A DNA stretch of 49,589 bases, from assembly GCA_026127925.1 (NCBI GenBank), contig JAJSLM010000008.1, positions 1 to 49,589 on the forward strand, written 5' to 3'. Below are positions 7,688 to 14,994 of the stretch, in pieces (position 1 is the stretch's first letter; each line of letters begins with the position of its first letter). This DNA comes from Thermoplasmatales archaeon (GTDB lineage: Archaea; Thermoplasmatota; Thermoplasmata; Thermoplasmatales; Thermoplasmataceae). The notes under the pieces are model-generated. The model was not told the DNA's origin. It searched no databases and was given only the letters and a program-made list of their open reading frames with translations. A program made the position numbers and the translations under genes.

Positions 7688-9296
7688 TCTCTCTGAATTC
7701 ATGACTGTGAGGGAGATTTCAAGGATATCCGGAATCCCCCTGTCCACCTATTATTATCAGCCAAGATCGAGAACAGTTAACAGGATCGATTCGGTGAGAG
7801 CCAAGAGAATCACAGATCTCGCCCTTGAGAGGCCCACATACGGCTACAGGAGAATATGGGCTGTTCTCAGGAATGAGGGGACCCGGGTCAACCGAAAGAC
7901 TGTTGCGAGGATACTGAATAAAAACAATCTTTCCTTGCCGGCGGCAAAGCACAAGAATCGGACAAAGAGGAGGAATCTCTTCACTCCAGATGCTCCCGAT
8001 CAATTGTGGGAGACGGACATAACCTATATCCCAACCCTTTCTGGAATGACCTACCTGATGTGCATCAAAGACTGTTTCAGCAAGGAATGGCAGGGGTATC
8101 TCGGTTCCGCGGCATGCACTGCTTCTGATGCTGTCGGATCTGTGGATGACGCTGTGTCAAGAACGTTTGATGGCAGCTTTGCATACGGCTCGCTCAGAGT
8201 TGACAACGGACCTCAATATTGCGCGCCGAGGAATATATATGACTTGCCAATGGAAGTTTGGTTTCGGAAAGTGTGGGAACATCCGAATAGCTACGGGCAC
8301 GGTTATGTCCGTGAGGACATGGCTGAAGCTGCCCGGATGCAAAACCGCAGGCCGCATCAAAGGAGAACGCATACCAGCACCGTTAGGCCGTATATGGGAG
8401 AGCCGAGCAGGTTGTATGCTGCGAAGGCCATACTGCATTTCTCTAATTCCCACAGAAATGCAGCCTCCCCGGTGTCGTGGCGGTGGCATGCGGTGAAAGC
8501 GATGTGTAATAACTCGGGAGACCTTGCAGTGTCCATGAACATGCCCCGAGAGGTGGTTGAGTAATGGTAGCCCAGTCTATAACCGTAAGGGAAGTGATGG
8601 GCGAAGCACTTCAAGGAGTCGGAGGAGCCCATAGTACCGCTGATCCCGGAGACAGCACAACTCCGGAGAAGGAAAGGGGCTCTGCTTGTCTGCATGAGCA
8701 TTGGGATGTCATGAGGAACTCCATTCCCCAAAGGGGTACGAGGATATGAAAAGGCTTGAAGACATTCAGAATGCCCTGTATCAGGCAGCCAAAACAGATA
8801 GGAAAAGAATATCCTATCTGCATGATGCTGCCAGATGAAGCAGCTCGTAAAGCCGTATGACGGAAAACGTCCCGTACGGTTTGATGTGGAAGGGTCTGGA
8901 GAAATCCAGACCTTTACCCTACCATCGAAGCTGTTCAGGAAGGCAATGAAACTCCTTGGAATAAGACTGGAGTATATACAGAAGCAGACACTGGAAGACA
9001 ACGGCAATATCGAGTCCTTCCACAACTCGATAAAGACTGATTACATCTGGCCAGTAGACATCAGCGATTTCCAGGAGAGGAGGGACATTATCGATCATGC
9101 ATTCGTGGACTATAATGAGAAGAGACCACACTCATCAATAATGTTCCTGAGTCCAAGGGCGTTCAGGAAGAGATGGGATTCTGATCCTGGATTCCGTCTT
9201 GAATACAAAAATTATGTGAAGAAGATGAAAGATAAAGAAATGGAAAGGAGAAAAAATAAAAAGAGGACGGAGGTCGAAAGAAATGGAATCTTATGA
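7674..9296 (+). CDS. IS3-family transposase OrfB, split by a group II intron (join 7674-8220, 8923-9296)
   Basis: As genomic sequence the frame runs from 7674 into the intron and stops at 8564. Joining 7674-8220 (547 nt) to 8923-9296 (374 nt) gives 921 nt, an unbroken 306-residue protein. The joined rve-type integrase domain has Asp115 (WETDITYI), Asp177 (RVDNGPQY) and Glu213 (GNIESFHN). There are exactly 35 residues between the last two, the DD35E spacing of IS3 transposases. The junction codon is T+CA (Ser), giving DNGPQYSSKLFRK. The protein ends in a basic tail. Transposition would depend on removal of the intron RNA; whether that occurs is unknown. Confidence 0.85.
8746..8838 (+). pseudogene. 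30-codon remnant of the intron-encoded reverse transcriptase
   Basis: ATG 8746 opens a 30-residue frame beginning MKRLEDIQNALYQAAKTDRK and ending in ...LHDAAR then TGA. This resembles the first residues of bacterial group II intron reverse transcriptases, which typically read ...AK.D..RRFYSLYDKV.R. Domain V follows 12 nt after the stop, so nearly the whole RT/maturase has been deleted. Any splicing or mobility would need a maturase supplied from elsewhere. Confidence 0.6.
8850..8882 (+). other. Group II intron domain V
   Basis: AAGCCGTATG pairs with CGTACGGTTT across a GACG/CGTC upper stem. The AGC triad at 8851-8853 and the GAAA loop region at 8863-8866 are the ribozyme's catalytic features. 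Confidence 0.88.
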
Positions 9297-9333
9297 GATG
9301 CCAAAATGTTCCAGTTTTTCCTGGGTCAGATCA

Positions 9334-9500
9334 AATTAAACAAAGCGAAGAAACTCATAAGACCGATCCCACGAGAATCGATCATACGCAGGGACGAGAA
9401 CAGGAAGCCCGTCCTTACCGCCTTTGTGAAGATTCTCGAAACGAACGAAGACCTGCCAGAGGAAGCGGTCAAAGTTTGGGTGAAGTCAACAAACATCTAA
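9334..9500 (+). pseudogene. C-terminal tail of the outer IS transposase
   Basis: After the IS3 right end the frame continues LNKAKKLIRPIPRESIIRRD and ends KVWVKSTNI followed by TAA at 9498-9500, next to the right inverted repeat. The position right before the terminal repeat is what is expected for the end of the outer transposase. It cannot be joined directly to the 7260 side without missing several hundred residues of core. Confidence 0.5.
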
Positions 9501-9519
9501 CCGAATTCTGACGCCATAT
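9495..9519 (-). repeat. Right terminal inverted repeat of the outer IS
   Basis: Reverse complement of 6406-6430 with 15 identical terminal bases; overlaps the transposase stop codon region. Confidence 0.8.
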
Positions 9520-9734
9520 TTTTTGGCATAAGGTATAAAAGTTGACTTAATAAACCGGGCAAGGATAGAGATACTATTTCTCGTCTTTGACAAGTTAGCT
9601 GACACCTTTAAATGATCGTAATTTTTATTCAATTACGAGCAAACAAGATAAATAGTAGAGTCGCAGGTACGGTAGAAGATTTATATCGGATTTATGCAAC
9701 TAAATCTTATACTTTCCTTCAATTTAGGCATTAA
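9520..9734. promoter_or_regulatory. Intergenic with hairpin and TATA-like element
   Basis: CGTAAT at 9617-9622 and ATTACG at 9632-9637 can form a 6-bp stem. TCTTATACTTT at about 9703-9713 lies 22-32 nt before ATG 9735 and is a plausible promoter of the next gene. Confidence 0.35.
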
Positions 9735-11324
9735 ATGAATCATAAGAAATTCGGCGCCGCAGAAAAGATTCTAAGGTCTCCCATATTTATTATTGTCGTT
9801 ATTCTGTAGGTACTCTTCTCCATTTCTCTAGCTGATGTACCGCAACCAGCATCATTCTATACCGATTTTATAAGTGATTCTGGAGGAGTTCCGCAGTATC
9901 AATCATCGGTTTTAACAGTCACCCACGGTGCTAACATGACCGTATATAGCCAAACATTTAACTTGTATGGAAACCCGGCCTCAGGCTGGGAAGTCAACTA
10001 CAATCTCTCCCTTATTTCTCAAGGAAAAAACGTACATATTGAATCAGGTTTTGCAGGTATCACGAATAATTCGGGCATGCTGCGTTATAACTTAACTGGA
10101 GTTTTTGACTTTAACATGTACCTCCTCTCCGAAACCGTAAGTAATCATAATGGAAACTGGGCTAACTATAGCATGACAATAGTTTCCTTTTTAAATTCTG
10201 GGCCACATTATTTATATGCTAGTCTTAGCGCTCTCTCTATAACTCCAGTCCTTTCTACAAGTAACTCAAAATATTTTGCTCTTCATATATGGAAGGTCCC
10301 ACAGAATGAGAGCGAAAATTATTCTATAGTTTATGGGATAGCTTCAGGTAACAGCCTTTCTACTGCTTATAACTGGACTCAAACAGGAACGTTTCCTAAC
10401 AATCTTCTCAATTTCAGCATGAAAACTCAAAAGAATATTCAAACGCCCTTCGATTATGTTGGAGAGCCTTACTATTATGGAGTAGGTGTTAAAAGTGCAA
10501 ACGGAAACATCGTCAGAACAGTTGTATTCGGTTCGATGGTGAGTAATCATTCCAAGATGAAAGATTATGAATTTCTCTCATTTATTTCTCTTTCAGTATT
10601 TTTAGCTTTTATAACAAGCAGTGTTAGCATTTATCTCTGTATCACGCCCAAAAATGCTCAGAAAATTGGGAGAATAAGGAAATTTTTGATCAGGGGGGTC
10701 TACAGGCCAAAGTATAGTACATCGTTAGAGAGATTTAAAGGGACTTTGTCCGCAACTTTACTTCTATCTGTTCCATTCGTCCTTATAACATCAATAGTGG
10801 TCTATGTATCTAGTAAAAATTTTTATGGCGAAGCCCCTGACATTGCCATACTTTTATCATATTCGCTCGCCGCTTTCATGACAGCAGCGTTCCCTGCTTC
10901 TTTAACAGTACTTGTCATTCAATCTAGGCTCGGCAAAATTCTAAGACTGTTTACTGATAATGTCGAGGGAAAGTCCGGCATTAAAATCCTGGCATTGATT
11001 TCCTTGTATCTTCTCACATATTTCTATTTCAGCCTTATTATGAATGCTGGATTATTATCTGCTTTTATAAGTTCTGCAAAGACAGTTGAAATACTAACGG
11101 TCATTCTTTACTCAGTGAATCCACTTTCATACCTTTGGCTACTTGGTTCATATCTAAGCAAAAGTCTTTCTTCAAATGGTTTATTCATCTTTGATCCTTC
11201 ATCAATTTCCCTCAGTCCCATATACATAGCATCTATAGGTATAACCTGGATTATCTTGCTCATAGTCCTACCCTGGGCTATTTTCAAGAAGGGAGATGGA
11301 CCTAAAAACACAACCACAACGTAA
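9735..11324 (+). pseudogene. Large multi-pass membrane protein with an in-frame TAG near the N-terminus
   Basis: From ATG 9735 the frame is open to 11324 except for one TAG at 9807-9809 (codon 25). The upstream part reads MNHKKFGAAEKILRSPIFII followed by VVIL, the stop, then VLFSISLADV: one continuous N-terminal membrane anchor broken by the stop. An extracytoplasmic domain of about 220 residues rich in N-x-S/T sequons follows. Then come about six hydrophobic segments (first one KDYEFLSFISLSVFLAFITS), an arrangement like ABC-2-type permeases with a large outer loop. Without readthrough translation could restart at ATG 9936, losing the anchor. Function is not recognised; no ATPase lies beside it. 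I favour a pseudogene by point mutation, but the absence of further decay over more than 500 codons is notable. Confidence 0.6.
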
Positions 11325-11612
11325 AATAGGTCTCGAACATGGATCGGTTCATCACAACGAAAAAATTTCACTCGCATTTAGAAGATCTCCTTTTGTTTAC
11401 TGCAAATCGAGTACACTATCTGATTATATATGAAACATTACAATTTTTCGCCGATTTTTGGAAAAATTTTATACTGCAAACCATTTAGAGAATCATGATG
11501 AGTGTAACGGTATCAGGGGCGGATAGATCATCGTGATCTGGAAAATATTTTTAGAGGTAATGTTTAGGAGGTATCGTATGTAAAAGTCAATAAATCCGAC
11601 AATGTAAAAGCA

Positions 11613-11849
11613 TTGAACATGACTGGTTTAAGTTATTTCCTCAGAAGTAACGGCACAATAGGATTCATCCTTCTTTCCTTCTACAATGGTTCTGAGCAGA
11701 GGATAGATTTCGGCAGAGTAGGTGGAGGGTCGGATCTGGTTAACATAAGATGGGGTGCAGGAAATAAGATAAAAGAAAGTGTACTACAGGACATAAAGCA
11801 GGCCGCAGAAAATATAGGTGCCAATGTGACCGAATCCAGAATAGAATAA
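11613..11849 (+). CDS. Small conserved-looking hypothetical protein, start uncertain
   Basis: 78 residues from TTG 11613 (or ATG 11619); not recognised. It has glycine-rich FGRVGGGSDLVNIRWGAGN in the middle and a helical C-terminus. The frame is open upstream to 11571. A perfect Shine-Dalgarno AGGAGGT at 11566-11572 precedes ATG 11578, but that ATG is followed at once by TAA in its own frame. One missing base just after that ATG would put it in frame (ATG NTA AAA GTC), so the gene may carry a one-base deletion at its start. Confidence 0.45.
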   Translation: MNMTGLSYFLRSNGTIGFILLSFYNGSEQRIDFGRVGGGSDLVNIRWGAGNKIKESVLQDIKQAAENIGANVTESRIE

Positions 11850-11890
11850 ATCTCAGTGAGTGAACGATTTATCTAAGTTTTCGCAGTGAA

Positions 11891-11964
11891 AGCCACTGGA
11901 GGGTTTCGATCCCCCGACCTGCTGATTACAAATCAGCTGCTCTGCCAGGCTAAGCTACAGTGGC
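11891..11964 (-). tRNA. tRNA-Thr (UGU)
   Basis: On the minus strand GCCACTG pairs with CAGTGGC, and the discriminator base is U. The anticodon stem GCTGA/TCAGC holds the loop TTTGTAA with anticodon TGT. The T-arm contains GGATCGAAACCC-type sequence. No CCA is encoded. A TATA-like AAATTTATGA lies upstream (about 11990-12000). Confidence 0.93.
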
Positions 11965-12100
11965 GACGTACCGTCATTCCCAAGTACGTCATAAATTTTT
12001 CAATAGAAGGCATTGGAATTCCAGCTCTTGTAGCATCGTTATTACTTTGCTGTTATCACTACAAAGGGTTTATGAAATAGGATGAATTGTTAAATTTAGA

Positions 12101-12334
12101 ATGGAAACAACGCTAATAGATGACGTTCTACCCCCATCTGCGAGGCTTGTTTTGAATGTGCTTATGAATCGGAAGATTCTCCGATTCGAGGAAATCATGT
12201 TGCTGACAGGGTTGTCCAAGAGATCGCTACTATACGCTATAAAGGTGCTTCGTGAAAAAGGTCTTGTAGAGGTTGAGGTTTGTATGAGCGATACCAGAAG
12301 AAGATTTTACTGTCTTGAGCCCTCGAAAACATGA
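12101..12334 (+). CDS. Small winged-helix transcription regulator
   Basis: 77 residues forming a single winged helix. LRFEEIMLLTGLSKRSLLYA is the helix-turn-helix, followed by IKVLREKGLVEVE and the wing DTRRRFY. It resembles MarR-type or ArsR-type archaeal small regulators with no ligand domain. It precedes the GlcD/GlcF-like operon in the same direction with a 45-nt gap and may control it. Confidence 0.7.
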   Translation: METTLIDDVLPPSARLVLNVLMNRKILRFEEIMLLTGLSKRSLLYAIKVLREKGLVEVEVCMSDTRRRFYCLEPSKT

Positions 12335-12378
12335 ATGATCGAGTGAAACAAATTAATAACAATTAGTCATCGTTATCT

Positions 12379-13773
12379 ATGGATTTTGTTTCTGAACTTA
12401 AAAAAATTCTCCCAGGGAAAGTTTTAACAGAAAAAGAGAGAAAGATACCTTATACGGCCGATGCTTCATATTTCACTGGAAACGAACCTCTCGCAGTCGC
12501 GCTGCCTGATTCTGCAGAGGAAGTATCTAAGTTGCTTAAATTCTGCTATGATAACGGAATAAACGTTGTTCCCCGAGGGGGAGGGACATCGTTGACCGGT
12601 TCTTCTGTTCCTATGAAAGATTCTGTTGTTCTGAGTATGTCGAAATTTGATAAGATCTTGGAGATCAGACCGGAAAACATGTACGTTATTGCGGAACCAG
12701 GTGTCAGGCTGGATGATCTGAATAATAGTCTCAAGAAATTTGGATTTTTCTATCCACCCGATCCTGCAAGTTCTGTTGCGGCCACTGTTGGTGGTTCGAT
12801 TTCTACCAACGCAGGGGGCCTCAGAGCTTCTACTTACGGTACAACAAAAAACTGGGTACTTGGTCTTGAGGTCGTCCTTCCGGATGGCGCATTAATAAAA
12901 ACTGGAGGAAAAATCCTGAAGATCTCGGCAGGTTATGATCTTACTGCATTATTTATTGGCGCGGAGGGGACTCTTGGTATTGTCACAAAGGCAATACTTA
13001 AGATATGGCCGATTCCGGAGGCTGTTGGGCGGATGCTCGCTTATTACGACTCCATAGACAAGGTTGGGAAAGCCATAGCAAAGATGAAAGAAATGGGCAT
13101 AATTCCACTCATTGCTGAATTTCTTGATAGGATAACCATGGATTCCCTTGAGAGAACAAGAAAGATCGAATTCCCGAAGGATGCACAGTTTGCACTTATA
13201 GTTGATGTTTCTTCCACGACCGAAAGTATAAAGAGTCTCATGGAAAGAACTAAAAAAATTCTTGAGGATTTTCAACCGATTTCTATCACCGTTACAACCG
13301 ATCCAGACGAAATGCAAAAGGTTTACGAAGCGCGGAAAGGAGCTTATTCATCCCTTCTAAGTGAAAGGAACAACGAAAATGAGAGGGTCATTATAGGTGA
13401 TATTGTCGTACCAGCTTCCGAGCTGCCAATAACTCTAATCGAAGCCGAAAATCAGATCAAGGAGCATGGTCTGAAGGTTGCACTTTTTGGCCATATAGCG
13501 GATGGGAATATTCATATGAACATATACGCAGATCTGAGCAATAAGAATCAGATGGATTCTGTTGATTCTTTCCAGAGCACAATGGGCATGATTGCAGTGA
13601 AGCATGGAGGCTCTGTTTCTGCTGAACACGGTATAGGATTGGAAAAGAAAGGGTTATTGGAAATGCAGGCCAATGAAGAAAATAACGAGGGGGAGCTTCT
13701 GCTTATGAAAAATATAAAGAAGCTCATTGATCCGAAAAATATTATGAACGGAGGAAAGATTTTTGACATTTGA
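12379..13773 (+). CDS. glcD: FAD-linked 2-hydroxyacid dehydrogenase, GlcD-like (glycolate or D-lactate)
   Basis: 464 residues, VAO/PCMH-type flavoprotein. The FAD-binding domain has VPRGGGTSLTGSSVP (about 61-75) and the VGGSISTNAGGLRASTYGTT loop, and the C-terminal FAD_oxidase_C domain has LFGHIADGNIHMN (substrate/metal site) and GSVSAEHGIGLEKK near the end. The family oxidises D-lactate, glycolate or other 2-hydroxyacids and passes electrons to an Fe-S partner and then to quinone. The next gene supplies that partner and overlaps it by 11 nt. The exact substrate is not determined by the sequence. Confidence 0.85.
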   Translation: MDFVSELKKILPGKVLTEKERKIPYTADASYFTGNEPLAVALPDSAEEVSKLLKFCYDNGINVVPRGGGTSLTGSSVPMKDSVVLSMSKFDKILEIRPENMYVIAEPGVRLDDLNNSLKKFGFFYPPDPASSVAATVGGSISTNAGGLRASTYGTTKNWVLGLEVVLPDGALIKTGGKILKISAGYDLTALFIGAEGTLGIVTKAILKIWPIPEAVGRMLAYYDSIDKVGKAIAKMKEMGIIPLIAEFLDRITMDSLERTRKIEFPKDAQFALIVDVSSTTESIKSLMERTKKILEDFQPISITVTTDPDEMQKVYEARKGAYSSLLSERNNENERVIIGDIVVPASELPITLIEAENQIKEHGLKVALFGHIADGNIHMNIYADLSNKNQMDSVDSFQSTMGMIAVKHGGSVSAEHGIGLEKKGLLEMQANEENNEGELLLMKNIKKLIDPKNIMNGGKIFDI

Positions 13774-14989
13774 TCTTGTGGAACTTTTAAAGGACGAAAC
13801 TGGAAAATGCATAAACTGTGGCTTCTGCGAGACAGTCTGCCCTACACTTGAGCCATCGGGGTATGATTTATGGAAAGGGGCCAGAGGGCGAGTCATGGAA
13901 GCTAAGGAGCTGGTAAAGGCCGTTGAGTCCGGGACGGAGTCTCTGAGATCTGGTGACAGTTTCTATTCATGTCTTGACTGCCACGCCTGCTTTTACATCT
14001 GCCCTGCGGGTGTCAATGCAGGGATTGCAAGTCATCTTTCGAGAGAAATCATAACTACTAGGCACATAAAAAAGAATGAAAATCCGACAGCTGCCATGAT
14101 GACTTCTGTTACAATGAAATACAATAACCCACTGGGTATCAGAAAAAAATGTGCGTCCTGGTCTAATGGCTTGCAATTTGACAGAGATTCCACCGATCTT
14201 CTATTTACAGGAAACATGTACCAGTTAATGTCTTACGAGAAAGGCATGAATTCTCTCAGAGGGATTATAGGCAAAGGTCTCACTCAAAGAATCGCCTCTA
14301 TGGTTACAAAGCACCCCTCCCTGATAAAATTGTCTCCAAAGCCAAAAGATAAAGAACTCGATAAAAAGATGTCGACAAGCCTGAAAAACATTGTCCGCAT
14401 ACTCAATATGTCTGGAATTTGCCTTAATTATCTTGGCGAGGATGAACCATATCCAGGTACGTTTCTTTACGATCTCGGTTACCTCGAAGAATTCAAAGAG
14501 TATGCAAAGAGAATCTCGTATATCTTTCACAGGGCCAAAGCCAGGCGAATAATAACCGTCGATCCACACAGTTACGATCTATTAAAGAACGTTTATCCTC
14601 TGTATGTGAAAGACTTTGATTTTTCTGTTGTTCACTATCTGGATCTAATAGATGTTCCACTGCTCTTCAAGGAGAGAAATATAACCCTCCATGAGCCATG
14701 CCACTTCGCGATGAGATCACCAGAATACACTGCGGAAATAAAAATACTCAGGAGCACTGCAAATCTCGTACTTCCAGAAAGAAGTGGAAAGAAATCGAGA
14801 TGCTGTGGCGGTCCAGATGAGCTTCTCTTTCCAGATATATCAGAAAAGGTATCTCAGGAAAGGTACGCTGAACTTGAAAAAACAGGAGCATCGCAGATCA
14901 TAACTGCCTGCCCGATCTGTTTTTCCAATCTGGCTAAGAGCGATAAGGTAACCGATATAAGCGATTTCATCGTTCGGTCTGTGCTTTAG
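13763..14989 (+). CDS. glcF: Fe-S oxidoreductase subunit, GlcF/heterodisulfide-reductase-D-like
   Basis: 408 residues from TTG 13763, overlapping the end of glcD. Two 4Fe-4S motifs stand near the N-terminus: CINCGFCETVCP and CLDCHACFYICP. Two C-terminal CCG-type regions follow, the first near EPCHFAMRS and RCCGGPDEL, the second TACPICFSN. This pattern is shared by GlcF, D-lactate dehydrogenase Fe-S subunits and HdrD. The pairing with glcD implies electron transfer from hydroxyacid to the membrane quinone pool; no membrane segment is visible. It converges on the next gene with a 5-nt gap. Confidence 0.85.
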   Translation: MTFDLVELLKDETGKCINCGFCETVCPTLEPSGYDLWKGARGRVMEAKELVKAVESGTESLRSGDSFYSCLDCHACFYICPAGVNAGIASHLSREIITTRHIKKNENPTAAMMTSVTMKYNNPLGIRKKCASWSNGLQFDRDSTDLLFTGNMYQLMSYEKGMNSLRGIIGKGLTQRIASMVTKHPSLIKLSPKPKDKELDKKMSTSLKNIVRILNMSGICLNYLGEDEPYPGTFLYDLGYLEEFKEYAKRISYIFHRAKARRIITVDPHSYDLLKNVYPLYVKDFDFSVVHYLDLIDVPLLFKERNITLHEPCHFAMRSPEYTAEIKILRSTANLVLPERSGKKSRCCGGPDELLFPDISEKVSQERYAELEKTGASQIITACPICFSNLAKSDKVTDISDFIVRSVL

Positions 14990-14994
14990 TGACT

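Larger units (their letters stand above)
8221..8922 (+). ncRNA. Group II intron without a reverse transcriptase (702 nt)
   Basis: The 5' end is GCGCG, one base from the GUGYG consensus. The 3' part has a clear domain V (8850-8882) with the AGC triad, a GAAA-containing loop and a two-base CC bulge. Domain VI (about 8886-8920) has the stem GGTCTGG/CCAGACC and a bulged A at 8916, seven nucleotides from the 3' end ...CCCTAC. Internal stretches such as CTCGGGAGACCTTGC and GGAGGAGCCCATAGTACCG look like conserved bacterial group II intron domains I-III. Boundaries were fixed by the host gene: removal restores the frame and the DD35E spacing of OrfB. EBS1/EBS2 could not be assigned. ORF-like reading frames inside it are by-products of the structured RNA. 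Confidence 0.88.
7261..9333 (+). mobile_element. IS3-family element carrying a group II intron
   Basis: Left end TGATGCGACCCATCATTGAG at 7261 and right end (minus strand from 9333) TGATCTGACCCAGGAAAAAC are imperfect inverted repeats that both continue into CTGGAACATT. Inside are orfA (7397-7687) and orfB (7674-9296, split). Without the 702-nt intron the element is 1371 bp, a normal IS3 size. The flanking bases (CCTG before, AATT after) show no target duplication, which fits a deletion in the outer IS. The window-edge elements share the terminal TGATCTG. Confidence 0.85.
6406..9519 (+). mobile_element. Outer insertion sequence, interrupted by an IS3-type element
   Basis: The ends are inverted repeats. 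ATATGGCGTCAGAAT at 6406-6420 is repeated exactly in reverse at 9505-9519, and the next 10 bases also match at most positions. Between them are the N-terminal part of a transposase (6548-7260), an inserted IS3-type element (7261-9333) and a C-terminal tail ending at 9500, just inside the right repeat. The central catalytic part of the outer transposase is missing, so the IS3 insertion was accompanied or followed by a deletion. I could not assign the family. Confidence 0.75.

Noticed and set aside
8128-9025. Several overlapping reading frames of 60-220 codons on both strands
   Set aside because: They lie in or across the group II intron and the OrfB exons. Their products have the odd composition of translated structured RNA, and the intron model explains the whole stretch.
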